Shown here in pieces: positions 34,650 through 45,052 of a DNA stretch of 64,000 nucleotides (position 1 is the stretch's first letter; every line of letters starts with the position of its first letter). This DNA comes from Hofstenia miamia (lineage: Eukaryota; Xenacoelomorpha; Acoela), in the NCBI GenBank assembly GCA_004352715.1, contig SCFE01000058.1, forward strand, positions 1-64,000, in the 5' to 3' direction. Made by a program: the position numbers and the translations under genes. The notes under the pieces are model-generated. The model saw only the letters and a list, made by a program, of their open reading frames with translations. It was not told the DNA's origin and made no database searches.

Positions 34650-35335
34650 ATAAGTGAGAAATTTTCTAGCTACAAAAGAATCACTCATTTTCTTTGTTCT
34701 ACAGAATATTGTATTTGATGCCATAAGTAGACAACCCTGATATGTAGTATCTTTGATGTTTATTGCATTAAAGAGTATTTTATTCACTTGCCGGATGAAA
34801 TCTTCTTTCAAAGTTTTGGTGACAAATTTTACTGCCGTAACTTTTAATATATTTAAAATTTGTTTCTTGAAGGGCTATGAAACACAAATTGCTAAGGCTA
34901 TGTGTAAACCCTTGTAACTGAAAAAATTTGGAATTTATGCCATTGATATTACATGAATAACCATAAAGAAAGGTGAAACGTGATAGATTATTAGGTAAAT
35001 CTTTGTCTTTATCTTTTGATATGAATCATAAAGATACTTTAACACCATTATTATATAATTCTAAATTTCTAATTTTTAGATGTTCTTTAGGTATTCCTGT
35101 TTTTGATAAATCCCACTGTTTTTCAACAATTATTTCTCTCTTATGCGTTCTTCATTTGTCGAAACGTGAGTAATAAACACATTTTCTTTGTAATTTTTTA
35201 ACTTGTATGCGTTAGCTAAAACTTTACGTGCATCTCGTTTTAAAAGTAACCAACAGAGATCTGGGTCGAGAAATTTAACAAATATACCTGAATATTATTT
35301 AAATGTATGATGGAATCCAAACTCTATTAGTTTAA
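34650..35335 (-). pseudogene. LINE ORF1 C-terminus and start of APE endonuclease
   Basis: The minus strand from about 35335 reads PDLCWLLLKRDARKVLANAY, then NVFITHVSTNEERIRE, LSKTGIPKEHLKIRNLELYN and ISKDKDKDLPNNLSRF. This is the fold-specific pattern of LINE ORF1 C-terminal domains ('ar-vL...-vfI--dlt--eR'). In a shifted frame GYSCNINGINSKF follows, with CFIALQETNF, matching the endonuclease start (N-xNGxxSK ... IALQET). The frame at 34811-34623 continues without recognisable motif. A frameshift between 'NEERIRE' and the next block, plus a stop, show it is dead. It is a different family from the 2A-bearing LINE. Confidence 0.5.
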
Positions 35336-37236
35336 AACTATTTATTTCCAAAATGCATTGTTTCTCTACAGTTAAACCGAAAAATGTCAATTACACAAAC
35401 AATTATAATTCTAAGAACTTGAATCAAACCGAATAAACAAAATTACTGAACAGATTTAAGCTACACAATTGTTTCACTTTTCTACGCCCCAATCCTTAGC
35501 CAAATAATAACTTTTCTCTGGATTACAAACTAACTTCTCTCTCTTCTCTAGCAATCGACCAACTTTCTTGTCTTCTGATTTTGGAGCACCTCAACTCCAC
35601 TCTGTATTTGATGGTCACAATACTTCTTGTCTCGACCTCTTCTTGGACGCACCAACACTCTCGACTTCTTCTCGACAATATTGTAATCTGATCAGGCCCT
35701 TTTATTGACACATTACGTCATCTCTGCTTGATTGGCTGAAGGTCAGGTATCTTCCCAGCCTGACGAATCATATTCCAGTTTTGGGATTCCGAGCTTTTCC
35801 TCCCATCTCCAAGCACTAAGGCATCTTTGGAATTCTATCCAGCTTTCCTTGGGGTGTTTCTGCATAAATTTGTTTCTAGAAATAGCTAATAATGTAAGCA
35901 AACTCGGCAGTTGGGGTGATGTAATGCCTACTTAAAATATATAATGTTGCAAAATTCTTCGTTTTGGTCTCCAGTATTACTTCATAGGCTGATTTACGGG
36001 ATTTTGTTTAATAGTGCATTTCGCGAGAGCGCTCTGACTTAATTACTTTGCCGTAGCGGGCCAATCCTGGCCTATGGTACTGTGTTTTCACGAGAGCTCT
36101 CCGGCAATACTACAGCGTGTAGAAATTGCATCATAAAACTAATCATTTATGGCGATACAATTAGAAAAATTTAAATTATTGCTAAAAAAACTGAGATTAG
36201 ATGCCTTAATGGACATACTTTAATAGTTTTTTTCTTTTCATAGCTTTTTCTAGCCACTTCCATTCAGCCTTTCGCCTTTCATTCAATTGAAGCAGTACAT
36301 TTTTTCATCAAGATAAGGAGTTTGCATCATCAAGGCAATTTAAGACAAAAATTATCATTAATGCCAAATAATTTTAACAATTTTCGATTTATTTATCTGT
36401 GAATTGTCACATATTATTAATCTTAAAGTTAAATTTAATGCTTCTATTCTAATAAACGTAGGCACTCACATATCGATAAATGCACTGGAAGGAAATGAAT
36501 CACAAGCCATTAATGTTGACTATGGATTATCCCAAGTTAAGTGCCGATAGAAAATGTTGATAGGCGCTTTTCTGATTTATCGAATCTGTTAATCAAATAC
36601 TTTCATTGTTAAAAATGTTTTCACGTCAGTAGTGTTAATCCATAAAAGCAAGAACTCAATTCATTTATGTCCATAGCTACAAAATATTAAACAATTCTAA
36701 TAAGTACAATACTTGACCGATAGTTTAGTTCATAGATAATTGAGAACAAAATTGGATTCAATTGAAGTTAAGATTTTCTTCTTCTGCAATTCGCTTTCTT
36801 GACACCGTGCTGACTGTTGAAGAATAATCAAAGATTATTTTGATGACTAAGTTCGAGTCAAATTAGTAAAAATCGCATAAGCAGTTCAGAAAGAAGCATG
36901 TGAACTATCCTACACATAGGCAGAATGCATCGATCCTTAGCATGTTCTAGACGACTGGGTTTGCTTTGGCTGGGCTGCAAACTGTTGGCTCCGTTTAATG
37001 TGAAAATCAACGAAATTAAAATGTCTATGAGAAAGAACCTAGCGATAAACTACTGCATTCACATAAACGACGTGGATATCCCATTGGTATTTTCAATTCA
37101 ATGGAAATTTTGGATTATTATAAAATCATGTGTATGTATATATATGTATATAAATATATATACTATATATATATATATATATATATTTAGCGCCTTGTAG
37201 TTATTTTAAAATTCTGAATCCAATGCCCGCATATAT
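35336..37236. other. Spacer; mixed composition, no supported gene
   Basis: The stretch 35460-35930 is richer in C and T and could be part of an unrecognised element. Near 36023-36105 two self-complementary blocks (AGAGCGCTCT and GAGAGCTCTC) lie within an imperfect direct repeat. (TA)n is present at about 37160-37186. No gene recognised. Confidence 0.4.
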
Positions 37237-37451
37237 NNNNNNNNNNNNNNNNNNNNNNNNNNNNNNNNNNNNNNNNNNNNNNNNNNNNNNNNNNNNNNNN
37301 NNNNNNNNNNNNNNNNNNNNNNNNNNNNNNNNNNNNNNNNNNNNNNNNNNNNNNNNNNNNNNNNNNNNNNNNNNNNNNNNNNNNNNNNNNNNNNNNNNNN
37401 NNNNNNNNNNNNNNNNNNNNNNNNNNNNNNNNNNNNNNNNNNNNNNNNNNN

Positions 37452-38001
37452 ATATATATTCTAGCATCATGATAGTTAGCCATACAAGAAAGCAAAAACA
37501 TAGTGGTAGCGTAGTATCTACACTCGCTGAGGTAAGAGCACCGATAACACATAAGCTATTTAAAGTAGTATACATTACGTAGGCCAGCTTATTTAGGCAA
37601 TAGATTACACGTATCTTAACTAACACAAGTATACTGCAATTAGAACTACTACGGATATGCACTGGTTCGGTGGCATCATAGAATACGTGGCAATTAGTGC
37701 CGAAGCGAGACATCAAAGCTGCCATCTAGAATACGCGAATGTCTGAATCAGTTACACCCAAAACTGAACGGGCTTAAGCCTCCTTCGTAGACGGGCTAGA
37801 ACGATCCTACACGCCCGAATACGAACTCGGCATACTCCCTCGATCTCAGCTTCTAGAAAGTTTAGCTGCTCATGATCATCTCAATATAATTATATGAGTA
37901 TGAGAATGAGCTATCAAACCAAAAAGATTTTATTAAACGTTTGCGCACACTGAGGCTCTATATATACAAACTGATTTATATATATATATATATATAGATA
38001 T
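37452..38001. repeat. Unclassified dispersed repeat X, copy 1
   Basis: Shared with 52007-52487 and, in a diverged form, with 38239-38650. Conserved blocks are GTGCCGAAGCGAGACA, a TTTATTAAACGTTTGYGCACAC block and a following TATATACAAA. The moderately GC-rich, mostly non-coding content and a TATA-like/termination-like block suggest an LTR or a non-autonomous element. Its minus strand begins an open frame MAALMSRFGTNCHVF in two copies. Its left end is lost in the N gap at 37237-37451. Confidence 0.6.
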
Positions 38002-38237
38002 TGTAGCATAATCCACCAAATTACCTGCTAAAGAGAAAAGAAGTCAGTCAAATAAAAGAAAAAGATAAGCAAAAATGATTAGAAATTTATTTAGCAATTT
38101 AATTTGTTGTATTTTGCAACTAAGATCTATCAAATACAAATGTAAAAAATTAGTACTTGTAGAAAACACTAATTTGGCAAAACGAAGAAGGCGAAATCGC
38201 TTCTCATTCTTTTTAGCCAACTTTGGCAGCCGAATAA
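38002..38237 (+). mobile_element. Truncated LTR (U3 part), LTR family 1
   Basis: Begins TGTAGCATAATCC inside (TA)n and is nearly identical to the first 236 bases of the solo LTR at 52488-53635. It stops abruptly at 38237, where a second repeat-X copy begins. The junction may be a deletion or a misassembly. Confidence 0.75.
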
Positions 38238-38238
38238 C

Positions 38239-38726
38239 GTATCTTAACTAACACAAGTATACTGCAATTAGAACTACTACGGATATGCACTGGTTCGGTG
38301 GCATCATAGAATACGTGACAATTAGTGCCGAAGCGAGACAACAAAGCTGCCATCAATGATATATGATGTATGTCTGCACGAGCTAACCCCCAGAAATGAA
38401 TGGGTTTACGCAGTGGTCACAAGACAGACGAGAATGACCTGCGTCTGATTGCACGCTGCGTACCCCCCTCATCTCCGTCGAAGACTTAGCAGCTCATGGC
38501 TATCTATTTAAGTAGCAATAGCAAGAATAGTAATGAGCTGCACGAACTAAGAAACTTTATTAACGTTTGTGCACACAAAGGCCCTATACATACAAAAGAT
38601 TGTACACATAATAACAACAACGATCTTGAAGAACTAATTAATACTGCGCAGTGACGTAGCCAGCTTGTACGCGGGAATTGCCAGTAAGTGGGCCTCTAGC
38701 GGTAACTTCGGGAACTTGCGAAATTC
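38239..38726. repeat. Repeat X, diverged copy 2, with TE-like tip
   Basis: Starts with the same ~116-bp block as 37609-37724 and keeps the AACGTTTGTGCACAC block, but is diverged elsewhere. Near 38648 CAGTGACGTAGCCAGC resembles the CAGTGGCGTAGC tip common in animal DNA transposons; its partner would lie in the following 1000-N gap. Confidence 0.5.
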
Positions 38727-39726
38727 NNNNNNNNNNNNNNNNNNNNNNNNNNNNNNNNNNNNNNNNNNNNNNNNNNNNNNNNNNNNNNNNNNNNNNNNNN
38801 NNNNNNNNNNNNNNNNNNNNNNNNNNNNNNNNNNNNNNNNNNNNNNNNNNNNNNNNNNNNNNNNNNNNNNNNNNNNNNNNNNNNNNNNNNNNNNNNNNNN
38901 NNNNNNNNNNNNNNNNNNNNNNNNNNNNNNNNNNNNNNNNNNNNNNNNNNNNNNNNNNNNNNNNNNNNNNNNNNNNNNNNNNNNNNNNNNNNNNNNNNNN
39001 NNNNNNNNNNNNNNNNNNNNNNNNNNNNNNNNNNNNNNNNNNNNNNNNNNNNNNNNNNNNNNNNNNNNNNNNNNNNNNNNNNNNNNNNNNNNNNNNNNNN
39101 NNNNNNNNNNNNNNNNNNNNNNNNNNNNNNNNNNNNNNNNNNNNNNNNNNNNNNNNNNNNNNNNNNNNNNNNNNNNNNNNNNNNNNNNNNNNNNNNNNNN
39201 NNNNNNNNNNNNNNNNNNNNNNNNNNNNNNNNNNNNNNNNNNNNNNNNNNNNNNNNNNNNNNNNNNNNNNNNNNNNNNNNNNNNNNNNNNNNNNNNNNNN
39301 NNNNNNNNNNNNNNNNNNNNNNNNNNNNNNNNNNNNNNNNNNNNNNNNNNNNNNNNNNNNNNNNNNNNNNNNNNNNNNNNNNNNNNNNNNNNNNNNNNNN
39401 NNNNNNNNNNNNNNNNNNNNNNNNNNNNNNNNNNNNNNNNNNNNNNNNNNNNNNNNNNNNNNNNNNNNNNNNNNNNNNNNNNNNNNNNNNNNNNNNNNNN
39501 NNNNNNNNNNNNNNNNNNNNNNNNNNNNNNNNNNNNNNNNNNNNNNNNNNNNNNNNNNNNNNNNNNNNNNNNNNNNNNNNNNNNNNNNNNNNNNNNNNNN
39601 NNNNNNNNNNNNNNNNNNNNNNNNNNNNNNNNNNNNNNNNNNNNNNNNNNNNNNNNNNNNNNNNNNNNNNNNNNNNNNNNNNNNNNNNNNNNNNNNNNNN
39701 NNNNNNNNNNNNNNNNNNNNNNNNNN
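38727..39726. other. Assembly gap (exactly 1000 N)
   Basis: Placeholder gap of unknown true size, followed by (TACT)n at 39727-39747. Confidence 0.99.
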
Positions 39727-39747
39727 TACTTACTTACTTACTTACTT

Positions 39748-40175
39748 ACGAAGTGATCATTAACACAACTGTCTCTGTTCCTGATCCGCACAGACTTATA
39801 ATAGAAAATAAGAAAATATTGAGAGTAAAAGAAGCCACAGTACTAAGTGTAATAATCGACTCAACATTAAGTATGAAAAAAGAAATAGAAAAACACCAAA
39901 CTTTCCATCTAAAATAATTAATTCTCATATTCTTAAAACCTTCATAAATGCCTGTTCCAATGGCACACATCCATTACACAAACTTGTTGTTGATTTATCA
40001 TTTTCAGTTTCAAAAAGAAAAAATTACATAAGACTTCCTTCTATACGAACCAATCATGGAAAGAGAACATTTGCTTATCAAGGTCTTCTTTATATAATAC
40101 ATAATTGTAATACTGATAACGGAGTTTGTAAATACTGTACACTTTTATTGGTCAGTCATATGAGCATAATAAACA
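39748..40175 (+). pseudogene. LINE 3' fragment with internal deletion
   Basis: The plus strand reads ILRVKEATVLSVIIDSTLS (the 'k-LGVIID-xLS' block after the RT). After frameshifts it reads SKRKNYIRLPSIRTNHGKRT then FAYQGLLYI, which fits the LINE C-terminal block RTxxGKRSFxYxGxxxWN. The stretch between them is shorter than expected, implying an internal deletion. It ends AATAAACA and then (TAC)n, shared tail-to-tail with the minus-strand LINE that follows. Confidence 0.55.
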
Positions 40176-40205
40176 TACTACTACTACTACTACTACTACT
40201 ACTAC
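40176..40205. repeat. (TAC)n shared by two tail-to-tail LINEs
   Basis: A 10-unit TAC run ((GTA/TAG)n on the minus strand). It terminates a plus-strand LINE fragment on the left and a minus-strand family-A LINE on the right. Confidence 0.9.
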
Positions 40206-40543
40206 ACTTCAAATACTTTACAAATGAAACGATCAGGATTTGCAGCAGAATAGTTAAGAAACATGAAAATTTTGGCGAATATCCTCTTCTTTTTTCACTA
40301 AAGTCAAAAAAGTAGTTTTGAATGTCTTTTTTTGACCTTGCAGTTTCCCTAAATTCGTATGGCCAACAAATAAAAATTTCTGATGCTTGTATTAGAAAGG
40401 AATTGGAAGCATAGGTGTTCTTAATTTGCTCCAATTTAATGTACTTTTTTTGTCTTGTGTTGTACTTAAGTTTATCATTGGTTCCATTAGGAAAAGCAAC
40501 ACTTTTACAAGGGGTTACCAAAATAAAATATAAATATGTTAAG

Positions 40544-40886
40544 TACAATGCATATTTGGTTGGCCTTAGGATGCGAAATTGCTTATAAAAGTGGCTAACA
40601 TGTGAAAACTTTGGAACATTTGCAATAATTCCAATTGCCCAGTTAGACATTGTGTCAATTTTCTTCCATTTCATAGAGTATTTACCTANNNNNNNNNNNN
40701 NNNNNNNNNNNNNNNNNNNNNNNNNNNNNNNNNNNNNNNNNTACAATGCATATTTGGTTGTCCTTAGGATGCGAAATTGCTTATAAAAGTGGCTAACATG
40801 TGAAAGCTTTGGAACATTTGCAATAATTCCAATTGCCCAGTTAGACATTGTGTCAATTTTCTTCCATTTCATAGAGTATTTACCTA
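40544..40886. repeat. Duplicated 145-bp arms around a 53-N gap
   Basis: Bases 40544-40688 and 40742-40886 are almost identical (differences such as TTGGCC/TTGTCC). Probably two haplotypes or an unmerged overlap. Confidence 0.8.
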
Positions 40887-41152
40887 GTGTTAGAAAGGCC
40901 CCATAATTGATAATACCGTATAGGTGGGCTCTACAAAAATTTATTAAAATTGGTTTTGGTATACAGTTCCTTAACAAAGGTAAGGTTGCATTAAAAACAG
41001 CTAGTTTTCTAATTTTGGTATTGAGGAATTCTGAAAAATCAAGGTTTTCGTTGAAGGTAACACCGAGATAGGTGCCTTTTCTGGTGTTAGTGAGTGATCA
41101 TGAATGTTGAGCTTAAACTGGCCCGAATAAACTATTTTTAAGGAGGTATGCA

Positions 41153-41886
41153 ACCTTAAAAATTGCGATTTGCTAGCATTTAAATGAAGTTGGTTTCTAT
41201 CAAATCAGTTTTTCATTTCAATGAGATCAGCAGTTAAAAATTTTGTGCACATGAGCTTATTGAGGCAACTAGAATAGATGCAAGTATCATCTGCATATTG
41301 TATTATGTTACAATGTGAAAGAGTGTCTGACAAGTCATTTACGTATATGTTAAAAAGTAGTGGACCGATAATTGATCCCTGAGGAACTCCTCGTTTACTA
41401 TTCATGTAACAGGATTGGTAATTGCCAACTTTTACAGCCTGGTGTCGGTCACGTAAAAAACTTTCAATTAGAAGTATTGCTTCAGGGCAAAGTCCATATT
41501 TTGCCAGTTTTTGTAGCAAGATNACCTTAAAAATTGCGATTTGCTAGCATTTAAATGAAGTTGGTTTCTATCAAATCAGTTTTTCATTTCAATGAGATCA
41601 GCAGTTAAAAATTTTGTGCACATGAGCTTATTGAGGCAACTAGAATAGATGCAAGTATCATCTGCATATTGTATTATGTTACAATGTGAAAGAGTGTCTG
41701 ACAAGTCATTTACGTATATGTTAAAAAGTAGTGGACCGATAATTGATCCCTGAGGAACTCCTCATTTACTATTCATGTAACAGGATTGGTAATTGCCAAC
41801 TTTTACAGCCTGGTGTCGGTCACGTAAAAAACTTTCAATTAGAAGTATTGCTTCAGGGCAATATTTGCCAGTTTTTGTAGCAAGAT
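41153..41886. repeat. Duplicated ~365-bp arms around a single N
   Basis: Bases 41153-41522 recur at 41524-41886 with a 7-base deletion near 41861 and a substitution that turns an Arg codon of the RT into a stop in the second arm. This suggests allelic or paralogous contigs joined end to end. Confidence 0.8.
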
Positions 41887-43623
41887 AGCATGGCACATGC
41901 TATCAAAAGTCTTTGAGAGATCAATAAATGCAGCAGCTACATACTTAGACTTATTTAGACTATTCCGCCATTGTTCAATGCCATATAATAAGGCATCCTG
42001 TGATGAGCTACTTTTTCTGAATCTAAATTGATGGGGAACAATCAAATTGTTGTCATTGAAATAGGTTTGTAGTTGCGAGTTTAAACTAGGTTTGTAGTTG
42101 CGAGTTTAAACTTGTTTCAAAAATTTTTGATATCATGTGGGTCACCGATATAGGTCGGTAGTTGCAGGGATTGATTGGGTCATTTTTCTTATAAATTGAC
42201 GTTACAATTGCAAATTTCAAAAGTTTAGGGTAATAAGAATGGCGAATGCAGAGATTTAGTATGTATGTTACAATTTGGATAGTGTTGGTGAATGCCAGCT
42301 TTAATAGAAAATTTGGTATGTTACATGGACCNNNNNNNNNNNNNNNNNNNNNNNNNNNNNNNNNNNNNNNNNNNNNNNNNNNNNNNNNNNNNNNNNNNNN
42401 NNNNNNNNNNNNNNNNNNNNNNNNNNNNNNNNNNNNNNNNNNNNNNNNNNNNNNNNNNNNNNNNNNNNNNATAGAAAATTTGGTATGTTACATGGACCCT
42501 TCGATTTAAAGTTGCTCATTGCTAAAACATTCTTAAGGACTTCTTCTTCACTAACGAAATGAAAACTGAAAGTTGACTGTTTTGGTTTAATTTTATCATA
42601 ATAATCAGTAGCTCTTCCTCTAAACCTACCAATGTTGATAAAGAAATCGTTAAAGCAATTGGCAATTTCCAATTGATCTCTTACAATTATATTACCTGAT
42701 TTTATAAATGAAATGCTTTGTCGCCTCTTGGATGTTTCTGTTTGAAATTGTGCTTAAATAATCCCATTGATCTTTACTTGCAGTGAGTTTTTCAAATGTA
42801 ACAAACAATTTTTTTTCAAAATTAGTCTTTTCAAGTAATTTAATTGATCTTTTCTTGGCCCTATACAAGGCGCGGTCCCTAGAAGTATTTGAATTTTTCC
42901 AGTTGTTGAAAAGTTCTAGAAGTTTGTACTTTTCAGATTTTAAATTTGAGTCAAAATTTGAATTGAATTGCTTGGGAAATATCTTGAATTTACGTAATGG
43001 TGCATGTTTATCAACTATATGTTCAATAGTTGACAAATAAGTGTTGAGAACATCATCGATATTGGCTATTTGATAAATTAAATTCCAGTTGATTGAGTAC
43101 AAATCGCGAATAAATTCCTCTGAGTCAAACAACTTTAAAGATCGGTTAATAATTTTAATTCGTTTGCAGCTATTTACATGCATTTGATTATCAACAACAA
43201 GTAATAAGTTGTGGTCACTAAAATTGCATGTAAAACAATGACATTTATATCTAACTGGTGTATTAGTAATTATGTAGTCAATCAAAGTGCGGCTTGTGTG
43301 AGTACAACGAGTTGGCGTGGTGCTACTACTATTATGTAATCCAAACTCATTCAAGAAGTTTTTCACAAAGTAGGATTGTTTGGTGTCATAGAGGTTTATG
43401 TTGAAGTCACCCGTAATAATTAGAGATTTAACAACTCGCATTTCTTAAATTCTATGAAGTTGTTTTGGTACTGCTATGAGGAGAATAGGTGACATTAAGA
43501 AAAAACTTTTCTCCGTAATTCGACTCAAACCACATGCTTTCAAATATTTCATGGTTAATTTCTAAGTCACGATTTCTCTGAAATTCAAAATATTTAGGAG
43601 CTAAAACTAACAGTCCACCGCCT

Positions 43624-43940
43624 ACTAATACTACTACTACTGTTTAAAATGATTTATTCATCATCATCTATAAACTACAATCAGTGATGTGTAATAGTAC
43701 AGAAATAGCACCTTTAATAGTTTACCAGCTAAGGGACCTTAAAATTTGAAGAGTAATTTTTCATTACTCCTTGTTTTTGTATAAAATAGTCACGTATTAC
43801 ATTTTTCGAAATTTTGAAGGATCTTAAATGTATTGGCATTTCATTAAATAATTCGGCAGCTTTCACAAAGAATGAGTTTGCAGCATAGCTGTTTTTTATA
43901 GCATTGATTTTAGTGAACTTTTTAATACGATGGTTAAATT
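43624..43940 (-). mobile_element. LINE 3' end, family A, copy 3
   Basis: The inverse of the 3'-end copies at 12000-12308 and 12415-12686, with the same C-terminal peptide (AAELFNEMPIHLR, end NFKVP) and 3' UTR. Its (TAG)n tail (43621-43642 on the plus strand as ACTACTACTACTG) joins directly to the 5'-truncated endonuclease of the next LINE. The upstream part is lost in the 1000-N gap. Confidence 0.85.
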
Positions 43941-44940
43941 NNNNNNNNNNNNNNNNNNNNNNNNNNNNNNNNNNNNNNNNNNNNNNNNNNNNNNNNNNNN
44001 NNNNNNNNNNNNNNNNNNNNNNNNNNNNNNNNNNNNNNNNNNNNNNNNNNNNNNNNNNNNNNNNNNNNNNNNNNNNNNNNNNNNNNNNNNNNNNNNNNNN
44101 NNNNNNNNNNNNNNNNNNNNNNNNNNNNNNNNNNNNNNNNNNNNNNNNNNNNNNNNNNNNNNNNNNNNNNNNNNNNNNNNNNNNNNNNNNNNNNNNNNNN
44201 NNNNNNNNNNNNNNNNNNNNNNNNNNNNNNNNNNNNNNNNNNNNNNNNNNNNNNNNNNNNNNNNNNNNNNNNNNNNNNNNNNNNNNNNNNNNNNNNNNNN
44301 NNNNNNNNNNNNNNNNNNNNNNNNNNNNNNNNNNNNNNNNNNNNNNNNNNNNNNNNNNNNNNNNNNNNNNNNNNNNNNNNNNNNNNNNNNNNNNNNNNNN
44401 NNNNNNNNNNNNNNNNNNNNNNNNNNNNNNNNNNNNNNNNNNNNNNNNNNNNNNNNNNNNNNNNNNNNNNNNNNNNNNNNNNNNNNNNNNNNNNNNNNNN
44501 NNNNNNNNNNNNNNNNNNNNNNNNNNNNNNNNNNNNNNNNNNNNNNNNNNNNNNNNNNNNNNNNNNNNNNNNNNNNNNNNNNNNNNNNNNNNNNNNNNNN
44601 NNNNNNNNNNNNNNNNNNNNNNNNNNNNNNNNNNNNNNNNNNNNNNNNNNNNNNNNNNNNNNNNNNNNNNNNNNNNNNNNNNNNNNNNNNNNNNNNNNNN
44701 NNNNNNNNNNNNNNNNNNNNNNNNNNNNNNNNNNNNNNNNNNNNNNNNNNNNNNNNNNNNNNNNNNNNNNNNNNNNNNNNNNNNNNNNNNNNNNNNNNNN
44801 NNNNNNNNNNNNNNNNNNNNNNNNNNNNNNNNNNNNNNNNNNNNNNNNNNNNNNNNNNNNNNNNNNNNNNNNNNNNNNNNNNNNNNNNNNNNNNNNNNNN
44901 NNNNNNNNNNNNNNNNNNNNNNNNNNNNNNNNNNNNNNNN
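43941..44940. other. Assembly gap (exactly 1000 N)
   Basis: Placeholder gap; linkage across it is uncertain. Confidence 0.99.
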
Positions 44941-44943
44941 TAA

Positions 44944-45006
<63 letters not shown>
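44941..45006. repeat. (TAAG)n microsatellite
   Basis: About 15 TAAG units directly abutting the 5'-truncated end of the family-B LINE that carries the hAT insertion. The complementary unit (TACT)n is present at 39727-39747. Confidence 0.95.
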
Positions 45007-45052
45007 ACATGTTAAACACAGCGACATTTACCGATATGCCAACAACACATGC

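Larger units (their letters stand above)
40206..43623 (-). pseudogene. LINE ORF2, family A (endonuclease + RT + C-terminal)
   Basis: Read on the minus strand: the endonuclease starts 5'-truncated at 43623 (GGGLLVLAPKYFEFQ). IITGDFNINLYD and FSDHNLLLV follow, then the linker (to 42692) and an RT N-terminal block (FKSKGPCNIPNF, cut by a gap at 42332-42470). QFRFRKSSSSQDALL and FIDLSKTFDS (motif A), [14 protein letters not shown] and an intact YADD at 41286-41297 come next. The C-terminal domain (GKYSMKWKKIDTMSNW and later SNSFLIQASEIF) ends near 40200. Two gap sites (40689-40741, and the lone N at 41523) are flanked by duplicated sequence, so parts appear twice; the two RT copies differ by a 7-base deletion. 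It is inactive as assembled. 3' tail is (GTA)n. Confidence 0.85.

Noticed and set aside
36925-37200. 91-codon frame starting MHRSLACSRRLGLLW
   Set aside because: No motif, and it runs into a (TA)n microsatellite; insufficient support.
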